From positions 1 to 64,000 of the forward strand of contig NZ_VEAF01000003.1 of the NCBI RefSeq assembly GCF_007673775.1: DNA of 64,000 nt. The letters are read 5' to 3'. The number at the start of each line of letters is the position of its first letter. Position 1 is the first letter of the stretch. The notes under the pieces are model-generated. The model made no database searches. It was not told where the DNA came from and saw only the letters and a list, made by a program, of their open reading frames with translations. The position numbers and the translations under genes are program-made. This DNA comes from Curtobacterium sp. 9128 (GTDB lineage: Bacteria > Actinomycetota > Actinomycetes > Actinomycetales > Microbacteriaceae). Shown one piece after another: positions 14,910-22,843 of the stretch.

Positions 14910-16838
14910 ATGACACACCACATCACCCACAGGAAACCGCCGCGAGCCGCCCGACGGGCGCTCGCCGCCGCCGTGTCGCTGGCCGCGCTCGCGGTCCTCG
15001 CCGCGCCCGCCCTGCACGCTCCACCGGCAGCCGCCGCCGACCTCACCTTCCCGTTCGACGACGAGTTCGACACGGCGTCCGGCGGCGCACTGAGCGGTGA
15101 CGCCCACATCGTCGACGGTCGGCTGCGGCTGACGGACGACGTCGTCGGACAGGCCGGGTCCTGGTCGACGAACGACTCGTTCCCGTCGGACCTCGGCCTC
15201 GACATCGAGTTCACCTACGCCATGTACTCGGACGACCCGGACGTCGGAGCCGACGGTCTCCTGCTCTACCTGGCGGACGGTGCGGCGGCGCAGGGCGTCG
15301 GCGGGACCGGCGCGGCGCTCGGCTACTCGTGCCGTCCGGACGACACCGAGGGAGACGGACCATGCGACCTACCGGGCATCCCGGGTGCGTTCGCCGCGAT
15401 CGCGCTCGACCGCTACGGCAACTTCTCGCTGCCGATCAACGACAGCGGTCCCGGCCGGACGCCGGACGCGGTCGTCGTCCGTGGGTCCGGGGAGGGCACC
15501 GACGGCTACCGGTTCGTCCGCAACGCACCCGCGCCGGAGGGTGTCGAGACCGACGGTCCCGCCACCCGCACCGTGCGCGTGACCCTGCTGCCGGGTGACG
15601 CCGGCGAGCTGTCGGTCTCCGTGCAGCTCGAGACCGCCAGCGGGATGCAGACCGTCTTCGACGCCGTCCCGCTGCACGGAGACGGGCAGGCGGCGCTCCC
15701 GCCGACGCTCCGTCTCGGCTTCGCCGGCGCGACGGGGGCGTTCGTGAACGTCCACGAGATCGACGCGCTCCACGTCCGGCAGCCGGTCGACCTCCGCGTC
15801 GAACACGACGTCGCACCGGTCGTCGCGGGCGAGCACGTCCGGTACTCGGTCACGGCGTCGAACCCGGGCCGGAACGCCTCCGACCCCAGCCCGCTGACGG
15901 TCGACGTGCCGGACGCCCTGCACGACGTCTCCTGGTCGTGCCACGGCGGCGACGGTGCGACCTGCGCGGTGCCCGGCGGGACCGGTGACGTTGCCGTGGA
16001 CCTCGGACTCGACCGAGGGGCCGCGGCGACGGTGGAGATCGAGGGGACGCTCGACCCGGCAACGACCGGCGAACTCGTGAGCGAGGCGGTGATCGCTCCG
16101 GCGCCGCACCTGGCCGACACCGACGAGTCGGACAACGTGTCCCGCGCTGCCGTGCCGGTGCAGGCGGTCGCCGCGCTGGAGACCGACAAGTCCGTGACGT
16201 CGTCCGCCGCGGTGCGACCGGGCGACGAGGTCGAGTACGAGGTCGTCGCCCGGAACCGAGGCCCGTCGACGGCGCATGACGTCGCCGTCGTCGACGACCT
16301 GCCCGAGGCGCTCGCCTTCGTCGGGTCGGACGACCCCTGTGTCGCCGACGGGCAGCGGGTGACGTGCACCGGAGCAGAGCCCCTCGCGCCGGGCGGTGCG
16401 CAGGCGTTCCGCTTCCGTGCGGTCCTCGACGAGGGCTACCGCGGTGACGGCTCGGACGTGGTGAACGTCGCCACGGCACAGTCGCCGACCGACCCGGACG
16501 GTGGGGAGCCGTCGCCCGGGGTGGCGATCGAGGTCGTTCGTCCGGACGCGCCAGAGGCTCCGGACGACGGCGCGGACCACGCGGACGAGCCGTCCGACGG
16601 CGCGGCCCCCGTCGCCGGGCGCTCACCGGCACCCGCTGCTGCCACGGGCCCGTCGTCGCGTGGTCGCGGTGGGGCCCTGGCGTACACCGGCGCCGACGAC
16701 CTGGCGCTCGTCGCCGTGGTCGGAGCCGCGCTGGTCGCGGCCGGACTCGCAGGCTGGACGGTCGCGCGACGTCGCCGCAGGGCCGTCACGGCACGAGCGG
16801 TCCCGGACGTCGTCGGGGAGGACCGCTCGGTCGACTGA
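14910..16838 (+). CDS. Cell-wall-anchored surface protein (lectin-like + DUF11 repeats)
   Basis: 642 residues. A signal peptide spans about residues 1-38 (basic start, Ala-rich core, cut near AAAADL). Residues 40-290 resemble a legume-lectin-like jelly roll, with DIEFTYAMYSDDPDVGADGL and AAIALDRYGNFS. Two DUF11-type beta domains follow (about 295-410 and 425-530), the second with the DVAVVDDLPEAL pattern. A Pro/Ala-rich wall-spanning stretch precedes LAYTG (about 590), a hydrophobic helix and a basic tail: a sorting signal of the LAxTG kind used by actinobacterial class E sortases. It is probably an adhesin; no sortase gene is nearby. Confidence 0.82.
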   Translation: MTHHITHRKPPRAARRALAAAVSLAALAVLAAPALHAPPAAAADLTFPFDDEFDTASGGALSGDAHIVDGRLRLTDDVVGQAGSWSTNDSFPSDLGLDIEFTYAMYSDDPDVGADGLLLYLADGAAAQGVGGTGAALGYSCRPDDTEGDGPCDLPGIPGAFAAIALDRYGNFSLPINDSGPGRTPDAVVVRGSGEGTDGYRFVRNAPAPEGVETDGPATRTVRVTLLPGDAGELSVSVQLETASGMQTVFDAVPLHGDGQAALPPTLRLGFAGATGAFVNVHEIDALHVRQPVDLRVEHDVAPVVAGEHVRYSVTASNPGRNASDPSPLTVDVPDALHDVSWSCHGGDGATCAVPGGTGDVAVDLGLDRGAAATVEIEGTLDPATTGELVSEAVIAPAPHLADTDESDNVSRAAVPVQAVAALETDKSVTSSAAVRPGDEVEYEVVARNRGPSTAHDVAVVDDLPEALAFVGSDDPCVADGQRVTCTGAEPLAPGGAQAFRFRAVLDEGYRGDGSDVVNVATAQSPTDPDGGEPSPGVAIEVVRPDAPEAPDDGADHADEPSDGAAPVAGRSPAPAAATGPSSRGRGGALAYTGADDLALVAVVGAALVAAGLAGWTVARRRRRAVTARAVPDVVGEDRSVD

Positions 16839-16846
16839 GCACGGAC

Positions 16847-16883
16847 GAGGATGCTCCGACTCCCCGGATGTCGGAGCATCCTC
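16847..16883 (+). terminator. Hairpin terminator after surface-protein gene
   Basis: A perfect 14-bp stem, GAGGATGCTCCGAC with GTCGGAGCATCCTC, and a nine-base loop. It starts nine bases after the stop. Confidence 0.88.
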
Positions 16884-16928
16884 AGCTCGCGCGGCACCCG
16901 CACGGACGGGGCACATCGACGGCGGCGG

Positions 16929-16948
16929 TAGGATCGGTTGACCGATCC
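16929..16948 (+). promoter_or_regulatory. -10 box overlapped by a palindrome
   Basis: TAGGAT (16929-16934) overlaps the perfect inverted repeat GGATCGGT-TG-ACCGATCC (16931-16948), upstream of the DUF308-like gene. A factor on the palindrome would cover the predicted transcription start. Confidence 0.5.
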
Positions 16949-16968
16949 GCATGCCCGAAAGAGGTCTC

Positions 16969-17610
16969 GTGTCCGACTCCGTCGCAGACGCCCACCAGCG
17001 CGCGCGGTACTGGCCGATCCCGATCCTCCGGGCCGTCCCCGCCGCGGTCGTGGCGCTCGTCATCACCTTCTCGTCGAACCACGCCGCCGGGTACGGCTTG
17101 CTCCTGTTCGGGGTCTTCGCGGTGGTCGAGGGCGCGGTGCTCGGCATCGGCAGCCTCCGACGGCTCGACGACGACGCCCGGTCCCGGCGGACCGCCGTCG
17201 CGCAGGCCGCCATCACGGTGCTCGCCGGGGTCATCGGGATCGCGTGCAACGGCCTCGGGCTGCCCGCGTTCATCGCGGTGGTCGTGGCGTTCGCCGTCCT
17301 GACGGGAGCCCTCGAGCTCGCGCAGGGCATCCGGGCTCGCCGGACCTCGCCGTTCGCTCGCGACTGGATGACGATCGGCGGCCTGACCCTGCTGCTGGCG
17401 ATCGGCTTCCTCGTCACCCCGCCCGACTACTCGCAGCAGCTCGGTGGCATCGAGCGGGTGAGCGGCGTCCTCGATGCGTCCATCGTCCTCGTCGGGCTGT
17501 TCGGCGCCTACCTCGCCATCACGGCGGTCTTCCACGTGATCGCCGGCCTCTCGCACAAGTGGGGGACGACCGCACCCGCCGGTTCCCCGAACGGAGCACC
17601 ACACGCATGA
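16969..17610 (+). CDS. Six-helix membrane protein, DUF308/HdeD-like
   Basis: 213 residues with about six hydrophobic helices arranged as three pairs, and small polar loops. Pattern and size resemble the HdeD/DUF308 group, whose molecular function is not settled. GTG 16969 follows an AAAGAGG site; an ATG 18 bases upstream is in frame but has no such site. The stop overlaps the next start as ATGA, so it heads a short operon with a two-helix protein and an MFS exporter. Confidence 0.7.
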   Translation: MSDSVADAHQRARYWPIPILRAVPAAVVALVITFSSNHAAGYGLLLFGVFAVVEGAVLGIGSLRRLDDDARSRRTAVAQAAITVLAGVIGIACNGLGLPAFIAVVVAFAVLTGALELAQGIRARRTSPFARDWMTIGGLTLLLAIGFLVTPPDYSQQLGGIERVSGVLDASIVLVGLFGAYLAITAVFHVIAGLSHKWGTTAPAGSPNGAPHA

Positions 17611-17870
17611 CCACCCCCAGCCGTCGCGACCGCCTGCGCCCCGCCGAGCTCCTCGGGATCTCCGCGATCGTCGCGGTGTTCACCGGGCTCGTCGTGCTCA
17701 TGTCGACGCGGGAACTCACCCTCGCGCTGATCTTCCTCGGGGTCGCCTTCATCGTGGTCGTCGTCGTGCTCGCGATGCTCCAGCTCGCGTCGACGAGCGA
17801 CCAGGACGACAACGACATGCTCGGCGGACACAAGACCCCAGGCGAAGGAGACGGCGACGGCTTCCACTGA
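17607..17870 (+). CDS. Small two-helix membrane protein
   Basis: 87 residues: a basic N-terminus, two adjoining hydrophobic helices (about 15-33 and 38-58) and an acidic, Gly/Asp-rich tail ending GEGDGDGFH. No family recognised. It overlaps the upstream gene by four bases and its 3' end contains the AAGGAG site that probably serves the MFS gene. Confidence 0.75.
   Translation: MTTPSRRDRLRPAELLGISAIVAVFTGLVVLMSTRELTLALIFLGVAFIVVVVVLAMLQLASTSDQDDNDMLGGHKTPGEGDGDGFH
17845..17859 (+). promoter_or_regulatory. Ribosome binding site placed before an ACG codon
   Basis: AAGGAG (17845-17850) is followed six bases later by ACG (17857-17859), in frame with the MFS protein. There is no ATG, GTG or TTG in that frame between the stop at 17728-17730 and the ATG at 17950. 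The layout is what an ATG start would look like after a T-to-C change. Confidence 0.55.
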
Positions 17871-17949
17871 GCTCCGGGCTCCCGAGCTGGGGGCCGCGGA
17901 CCTCCCCGATCGGTACCGACACCGCTACCTGATCCTCGCGGTCTGCTGC

Positions 17950-19314
17950 ATGAGCCTGTTCATCGTCTCGATGGACGCGACGGTGGTGAACGTCGCCCTC
18001 CCCTCGATCGGCCGGGAACTCCACAGCACCATCTCCGGGCTGCAGTGGACGATCGACGCCTACACGCTCGTCCTCGCCAGCCTGCTCATGCTGTCCGGTT
18101 CCACGGCGGACCGCATCGGCCGGCGCCGGACGTTCCAGATCGGTCTCGCGCTCTTCAGCGTCGGGTCACTGCTGTGCTCGATCGCGCCGACGGTGGGATG
18201 GCTCGTCGTGTTCCGCATGGTGCAGGCGGTCGGCGGGTCGATGATGAACCCGGTGGCGATGTCGATCATCACCGCCACGTTCGACGACGCGAAGGAACGC
18301 GCCCGGGCCGTCGGCGTCTGGGGCGCGGTCGTCGGTGTCTCGATGGGCATCGGGCCGCTCGTCGGGGGTGCGTTGACGGACACCGTCGGGTGGCGCGCCA
18401 TCTTCTGGATCAACGTGCCGATCGGCATCGCCGCGATCGTACTGACCTTCCTGTTCGTCCCGGAGTCCCGCGCTCCGCGTCCCCGACGCCTCGACCCGCT
18501 CGGACAGGGGCTCGTGATCGTCCTCCTCGCCGCCCTCGTCGGCGGCCTGATCGAGGGACCACGACTGGGCTGGTCCTCACGCGGAGCCCTCGGCCTGTTC
18601 GTCGTCGCCGCGGCCGCACTCGTCGTCCTCGTCGTGGTCGAGCGCCGCACCGCCGAACCGCTCATCGACGTGCGCTTCTTCCGGAGCATCCCGTTCTCCT
18701 CCGCCGTCCTGACCGCGATCGCCGCGTTCGGTGCGAACGGTGCGTTCCTGTTCCTCAGCGCGCTCTACCTGCAGGAGGTGCGGGGCATGTCGCCGTTCCA
18801 GGCCGGGCTCTGGACGCTGCCCGCGGCGCTGGCGACGATGCTCACCTCACCGATCTCCGGCCGGCTGGTCGGGTCGTTCGGCACCCGCGTGCCGCTCGTC
18901 ATCGCCGGGATCGGCATCGGGGGTGCCGGGGCGGTCCTCACGACGATCGACGCCCACACGCCGATGGGTGTGCTGGTGGTGGCGTTCGTCCTCTTCGGAC
19001 TCGGCTTCGGCATGGTGAACGCCCCGATCACGAACACCGCGGTCTCTGGCATGCCCCGCGCGCAGTCCGGGTCCGCCGCGGCCGTCGCGTCGACGAGCCG
19101 GCAGACCGGCGTCTCGCTCGGGGTCGCCCTCGCCGGGACGGTGACCGGTGCCAGCGCGGTCGCGAGCGTCGGCGCCGGGTTCGCCGTCGCCACCCACGCG
19201 ATGTGGTGGATCGTCGTCGGGATCGGTGCGGGGATCGTCGTGGTCGGGTTCGTGTCGTCCTCCGTCGCCGCCCGACGGTCGGTGTCGCGGATCGCGCACC
19301 TGGTCGAGGGCTGA
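17950..19314 (+). CDS. MFS drug exporter, DHA2 (EmrB/QacA) family
   Basis: 454 residues from the first canonical start, about 13-14 helices. Motif A appears as GSTADRIGRRRTFQIG and motif C-like Gly/Pro patterns in helix 5 (GVWGAVVGVSMGIGPLVGGAL), typical of proton-driven drug exporters of the DHA2 group. TM1 with VSMDATVVNVALPSIG is the motif D1 region. Open codons upstream read ASTELRAPELGAADLPDRYRHRY and look coding, so the true protein probably starts about 31 codons earlier at a non-standard ACG; ATG 17950 would cut into helix 1. Confidence 0.85.
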   Translation: MSLFIVSMDATVVNVALPSIGRELHSTISGLQWTIDAYTLVLASLLMLSGSTADRIGRRRTFQIGLALFSVGSLLCSIAPTVGWLVVFRMVQAVGGSMMNPVAMSIITATFDDAKERARAVGVWGAVVGVSMGIGPLVGGALTDTVGWRAIFWINVPIGIAAIVLTFLFVPESRAPRPRRLDPLGQGLVIVLLAALVGGLIEGPRLGWSSRGALGLFVVAAAALVVLVVVERRTAEPLIDVRFFRSIPFSSAVLTAIAAFGANGAFLFLSALYLQEVRGMSPFQAGLWTLPAALATMLTSPISGRLVGSFGTRVPLVIAGIGIGGAGAVLTTIDAHTPMGVLVVAFVLFGLGFGMVNAPITNTAVSGMPRAQSGSAAAVASTSRQTGVSLGVALAGTVTGASAVASVGAGFAVATHAMWWIVVGIGAGIVVVGFVSSSVAARRSVSRIAHLVEG

Positions 19315-19353
19315 CCCGGCCGACCTCCGCACCGGAGCCGTGGGTCGTGCGGC

Positions 19354-19409
19354 GGCGCCGGTCGGCATCGGGCGCTCCGCGCCGGCGCCCAGGGCCGTGC
19401 AGCGGCCCT
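19354..19409. terminator. Nested GC hairpins between convergent genes
   Basis: GGCGCCGG (19354-19361) pairs with CCGGCGCC (19382-19389), and AGGGCCG-N5-CGGCCCT forms a second hairpin at 19391-19409, directly before the stop of the convergent LysR gene. Confidence 0.7.
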
Positions 19410-19411
19410 GA

Positions 19412-20323
19412 TCAGTACCGGGCTGCGACGATGTCCTGCGCGAGCGCACGGACCGCGCGGTTCGGTTCGGTCGCCGTCCGGATCGCCAGGCCGACCCGGA
19501 GTGGCTCCACCTCGTCGACGAGGTCGAGCACGACGCCGTCGTGCTCGACCCCCTCGTGCTCGACCCCCTCGTGCTCGAACCCGGAGTCCGGAACCACGCC
19601 GACGCCGAGCCCGGCGGTCGCGAACCGGACGACCGCCGGCATGTCGTTCATCTCCGCGACGATGCGACGGCGGATGCCGAGTCGTTCGAGTGCCTGGTCG
19701 AGGATCGCCCGGTTGCCGAACCCGGCCGCCGTGTCGATGAAGGGCTCGTCGGCGAGTTCCGCGAGGGACACCGACGTCCGCCCGCTCCGCGCGAGCGGGT
19801 GGTCGGCCGCGAGGAACACCCGGAACGGCATCTCGCGCAGCGGCTCCACCCGCACCCCGGCCGGTGCCGACTGCAGGCCGCAGTAGGCCAGGTCGAGCCG
19901 GCCGGCCACCAGGTCCTGCACGAGCCCGGTCGTCCCGGTCGGCGAGGTCATCAGCTCCACCGTGACGAGCGGGTGCCGCTCCCGGAACACCCGGAGCACC
20001 CGCGTCAGGTCGACGATGTCCATGCTCGTGAAGATGCCGAGGCGCACGCGCCCCCGGAGCTCGGCGTCCGTCGCCGTCGCCAGGTCCCGCATCCGGTCGA
20101 GCGACGCCAGGACCGCGCGGGCGTGCGGCAGGAGGTCCTCGCCGGCGGCCGTCAGGACGAGGTGCCGCCCGGTGCGGTCGAACAGCCGGACCCCGAGCGT
20201 CCGTTCCAGGCTCGCGAGCCCGGCCGACACCGTGGACTGCGCCGCCCACAGGCGTTCGGCAGCGCGGGTCACGCTGCCCTCCGCCGCGACCGTGACGAAC
20301 TGTTCCAGCAGCCGGGTCTCCAT
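19412..20323 (-). CDS. LysR-family regulator with an inserted peptide repeat
   Basis: 303 residues. The winged helix-turn-helix (1-60) reads SVTRAAERLWAAQSTVSAGL and LGVRLFDRTGRHLVLT. The effector domain (about 90-300) has the FTSMDIVDL and DLVAGRLDLAY landmarks. Near residue 255 the chain carries repeats of HEGVE, encoded by a 15-bp DNA tandem. It is divergent from an MFS transporter gene across 81 bases, the classic arrangement for a LysR activator of an exporter. The ATG at 20323 gives a standard N-terminus. Confidence 0.9.
   Translation of the reverse strand: METRLLEQFVTVAAEGSVTRAAERLWAAQSTVSAGLASLERTLGVRLFDRTGRHLVLTAAGEDLLPHARAVLASLDRMRDLATATDAELRGRVRLGIFTSMDIVDLTRVLRVFRERHPLVTVELMTSPTGTTGLVQDLVAGRLDLAYCGLQSAPAGVRVEPLREMPFRVFLAADHPLARSGRTSVSLAELADEPFIDTAAGFGNRAILDQALERLGIRRRIVAEMNDMPAVVRFATAGLGVGVVPDSGFEHEGVEHEGVEHDGVVLDLVDEVEPLRVGLAIRTATEPNRAVRALAQDIVAARY
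19541..19585 (-). repeat. 15-bp in-frame tandem repeat in lysR
   Basis: Two perfect copies of GTGCTCGACCCCCTC (19541-19555, 19556-19570) and a diverged third. The unit is a multiple of three, so copy changes add or remove HEGVE units in the effector domain without breaking the frame. Confidence 0.9.
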
Positions 20324-20328
20324 GTGTC

Positions 20329-20357
20329 CATCATCGACGCAGTCGATGATGATCATC
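20329..20357. promoter_or_regulatory. Palindromic operator between lysR and MFS gene
   Basis: CATCATCGAC-GCA-GTCGATGATG (20329-20351) is a perfect 10-bp inverted repeat, overlapped by a second palindrome TGATGATCATCA (20346-20357). It begins five bases from the LysR start and is the likely LysR recognition site for control of itself and the divergent transporter. Confidence 0.7.
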
Positions 20358-20404
20358 AAGCAGATCCGTTGGACTCGATGACCGCCGGGCTGCACCATCG
20401 GACC

Positions 20405-21676
20405 ATGGCAACCGTCCTCGAACCCGTCCCCACAGCCTCCGTCCCGGTCGTCCCCGGGCGCGCGCCGGCGCCGCGCGGCCGCCGCTCCCACAGCCGTCGT
20501 CGGCACGGTGCCGGCTTCTGGGCGGTGGCGTTCGCGTTCCTCACGGTGATGGCGTTCGCGACCGTCCCCGCCCCGCTCTACGTGATCTACCAGGCACGCG
20601 ACGGCTTCCCGACGTTCACCACGACGATCGTGTTCGCGGCGTACGGCATCGGTGTCGTCGGATCGCTGTACCTCGCCGGGCACCGCAGCGACGTCCTCGG
20701 CCGGAAGCCACTCATCCTCGTGTCCATCGCCCTCGAGCTCGTCGCCGCGGTCCTGTTCCTGGTGTGGAACGACGTCACCGGCCTCGTGGTCGCGCGGCTC
20801 GTGACCGGGCTCGGCATCGGCACGCTGACCGCCACGGCGACGGCCCACCTCGGCGAGCTCCGCGTCCGCGCCACGGGCTCCGACGCCTCCGCGAAGGGTG
20901 CGAGCGTCGTGGCCGGGATGGTCAACCTCGGCGGGCTGTCCCTCGGGGCGCTCGTCGGCGGGGCCCTGGCCGAGTTCGTCGGACAGCCGCTCATGGTGCC
21001 CTACGTCGTGTTCGTCGTCGCGCTGGTGGTCGCCTTCGTCGTGGTGCTCGCCGTCCCCGAGACCGTCGACCGTCCGGAGCGTCGCGTTCCCTGGCGCCCA
21101 CAGCGCGTGCAGGCGCCGGCGGGGCAGGGCGGCGCGTTCTGGGCCGCGGGCGTCGTCGCCTTCGCCGCGTTCGGGGTGCAGGGGCTCTTCACCTCGGTGG
21201 CGCCGACCTTCCTCGGGACGACGTTCCACGTCACCGACCGGCTGGCGGCAGGAGCCACCACCTTCGGGGTGTTCGCCGCGAGCGCCGTGTCGCAGCTCGT
21301 CTTCGCCCGGCTCGCCCAGCGCACGCAGATCCTCCTCGGCGTCGTGCTCCTCGTCGGCGGCCTGGTCGTGCTCGGCACCGCGGCGGTCCTGCTCCAGGTC
21401 GCCGGGTTCATCGGCGGCGGTGTCGTCGCCGGTGCCGGCGTCGGGCTGCTGTTCCGCGCCGCGATCGCCAGCGCCGGAGCCCTGGTCGGACCCGAGCAGC
21501 GTGGCGGGGTCCTCGCCGCGACGTTCCTCATCGCGTACGCGGGACTCACCGTGCCGGTCGTCGCGGTCGGCGCAGCGCTCCTCGTGCTCCCCACGCTCCC
21601 CGTCCTGCTCGGGTACGTGGTCGTCGTCGCCGCGCTCGCCGTCGTCGCCGGGACACGACTGGCCGCACGCGCCTGA
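20405..21676 (+). CDS. MFS transporter, 12-helix
   Basis: 423 residues; a disordered basic N-terminus (1-40) and about 12 helices. Motif A is seen as LAGHRSDVLGRKPLIL between helices 2 and 3. GAGVGLLFRAAIASAG marks the second half. The substrate is not predictable; drug-like compounds are common for this type. It is divergent from the LysR gene with a shared operator, so inducible expression is likely. A strong hairpin ends the unit. Confidence 0.88.
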   Translation: MATVLEPVPTASVPVVPGRAPAPRGRRSHSRRRHGAGFWAVAFAFLTVMAFATVPAPLYVIYQARDGFPTFTTTIVFAAYGIGVVGSLYLAGHRSDVLGRKPLILVSIALELVAAVLFLVWNDVTGLVVARLVTGLGIGTLTATATAHLGELRVRATGSDASAKGASVVAGMVNLGGLSLGALVGGALAEFVGQPLMVPYVVFVVALVVAFVVVLAVPETVDRPERRVPWRPQRVQAPAGQGGAFWAAGVVAFAAFGVQGLFTSVAPTFLGTTFHVTDRLAAGATTFGVFAASAVSQLVFARLAQRTQILLGVVLLVGGLVVLGTAAVLLQVAGFIGGGVVAGAGVGLLFRAAIASAGALVGPEQRGGVLAATFLIAYAGLTVPVVAVGAALLVLPTLPVLLGYVVVVAALAVVAGTRLAARA

Positions 21677-21683
21677 CGCACCA

Positions 21684-21717
21684 CGGGCCTCCCGGCCCGC
21701 TGCGGACGGGAGGCCCG
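21684..21717 (+). terminator. Hairpin terminator after MFS gene
   Basis: CGGGCCTCCCG and CGGGAGGCCCG pair around a 12-base loop. It shares the GGAGGCCCG arm with other terminators here. Confidence 0.85.
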
Positions 21718-21729
21718 GCTCGGCTCCGG

Positions 21730-21735
21730 CATACT
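21730..21735 (+). promoter_or_regulatory. -10-like box CATACT before the secreted protein
   Basis: CATACT ends six bases before the ATG at 21742, again predicting a leaderless transcript. No clear -35 box. Confidence 0.4.
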
Positions 21736-21741
21736 GGCCGC

Positions 21742-22362
21742 ATGCCGACCAGACGCAACCGACCCGTCGTCACCGGGCTCGTAGCGGTGGTGGCGGCAGG
21801 GCTCGTCGCCGGGGGACTCCTCCTCAGCGCGCGGCACGGCACGGACGACCCGGTGCTGACCGGACACAGCGGTGCTGCGACGACGGCGCCGAGCACCGCC
21901 GGGTCGAACTCCGTCGCCCCGGGAGACGGTGCGGCCGTCATCGCCCGCACCGGCCCCGACCTCCCCGGTGCCTCGGTACTGGCGGCCTGCGACTCGAACT
22001 CCCGCGCAGCCGTCGAGCGGTACGACACCGCGGCGCTCGGCGACGTGGTGCTGCAGTGCGGGAACGCGTCGCAGGGCTACGAGCACATCCGGCAGCGGCA
22101 CACCGCGGACTGGCAGGACGTCGTCCGCGGACACGGGTCGCGCGACTGGGACGACGCCATGCTCACGGCGGTGCAGACGGCGCTGACGACCCCGCGTGCG
22201 GGCTACCCGGTCGACGCCGGCGACGGGAAGGTCTGCTACGCCGCCCCCGTGCGCTTCGACGACGGGTCTGCGCCCGCGCCCGACGGCTTCGTGAAGGTCA
22301 TCGTCTCCGCGACCACCGACCGTGTCATCACGGCGTACCCCACGCGCACCGACGACTGCTGA
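21742..22362 (+). CDS. Secreted small protein with a BECR-type nuclease-like domain (putative)
   Basis: 206 residues. Residues 8-30 form a signal peptide or anchor, then a Thr/Ser/Gly-rich linker to about 70. The C-terminal 120 residues carry GYEHIRQRH (His115, His120), KVCYAAPV and KVIVSATTDRVITAYPTR. The H-x4-H pair followed by a late T-A-Y-P strand recalls the Barnase-EndoU-ColicinE5/D-RelE (BECR) ribonuclease toxins. Four cysteines in the exported part (83, 106, 165, 206) could form disulfides. No obvious immunity partner is adjacent. The family call is inference from pattern; secretion is fairly secure. Confidence 0.55.
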   Translation: MPTRRNRPVVTGLVAVVAAGLVAGGLLLSARHGTDDPVLTGHSGAATTAPSTAGSNSVAPGDGAAVIARTGPDLPGASVLAACDSNSRAAVERYDTAALGDVVLQCGNASQGYEHIRQRHTADWQDVVRGHGSRDWDDAMLTAVQTALTTPRAGYPVDAGDGKVCYAAPVRFDDGSAPAPDGFVKVIVSATTDRVITAYPTRTDDC

Positions 22363-22390
22363 TCGCGGGCGAGGCCGGCCGGTGGCCCGT

Positions 22391-22443
22391 GCGACATGCC
22401 GCCCCGCGCGACATGCCGCCCCGCTCGACATGCCCGCGCCCGC
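22391..22443 (+). repeat. 17-bp tandem repeats
   Basis: GCGACATGCCGCCCCGC occurs perfectly at 22391-22407 and 22408-22424, then decays through a third copy (22425-22443) and a fourth. They open the 480-bp gene-free stretch 22363-22843, which also holds two 137-bp palindromic elements and an AGCGCC hexamer run (about 22787-22815). Confidence 0.85.
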
Positions 22444-22462
22444 GCGACACGCCCCCGCCGCC

Positions 22463-22599
22463 CGACGCAGAACGACACCGTCGACGTCGTACGACATCGA
22501 CCGTGTCGCTCATTGCGCGCGCGGGATGGCGCTGCCGCTGCACAGCGACGATGTCGACGTCGTACGACAGCGGCGTTGTCGTTCCGAGTCGGCAGCGCC
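22463..22599. repeat. 137-bp double-palindrome element, copy 1
   Basis: The element holds two palindromes with a common GTCGTACGAC core. The first spans 22473-22508 (36 bp, centre 22490.5), with two mismatched pairs. The second spans 22528-22599 (72 bp, centre 22563.5), with perfect outer arms GGCGCTGCCG/CGGCAGCGCC. It lies between two convergent genes. It differs from copy 2 at about five positions. No open frame or transposase is associated. Confidence 0.92.
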
Positions 22600-22656
22600 G
22601 GGCACACGCGCCCACTCGCCCGCCGGTCGTGCCGCGCTTCCGGGCGCCGCCCCTCT

Positions 22657-22793
22657 CGACGCAGTACGACACCGTCGACGTCGTACGACATCGACCGTGT
22701 CGCTCGTTGCGCGCGCGGGATGGCGCTGCCGCTGCACAGCGACGATGTCGACGTCGTACGACAGCGACACTGTCGTTCCGAGTCGGCAGCGCC
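22657..22793. repeat. 137-bp double-palindrome element, copy 2
   Basis: Direct repeat of the 22463-22599 element, same orientation, 57 bases away. Cores GTCGTACGAC are at 22680-22689 and 22753-22762; outer arms of the second palindrome are 22722-22731 and 22784-22793. The right part ends GTCGTTCCGAGTCGG, the same string that flanks the palindromes near 53.3 kb, so all belong to one family. Confidence 0.92.
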
Positions 22794-22843
22794 AGCGCCA
22801 GCCCCAGCGCCAGCGCCCCGCGCGCCAGCCCCCGCGCAGCTCC

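Noticed and set aside
22463..22793. Insertion sequence with inverted ends
   Set aside because: The 137-bp copies hold no transposase frame and show no target duplication; they are short palindromic elements.
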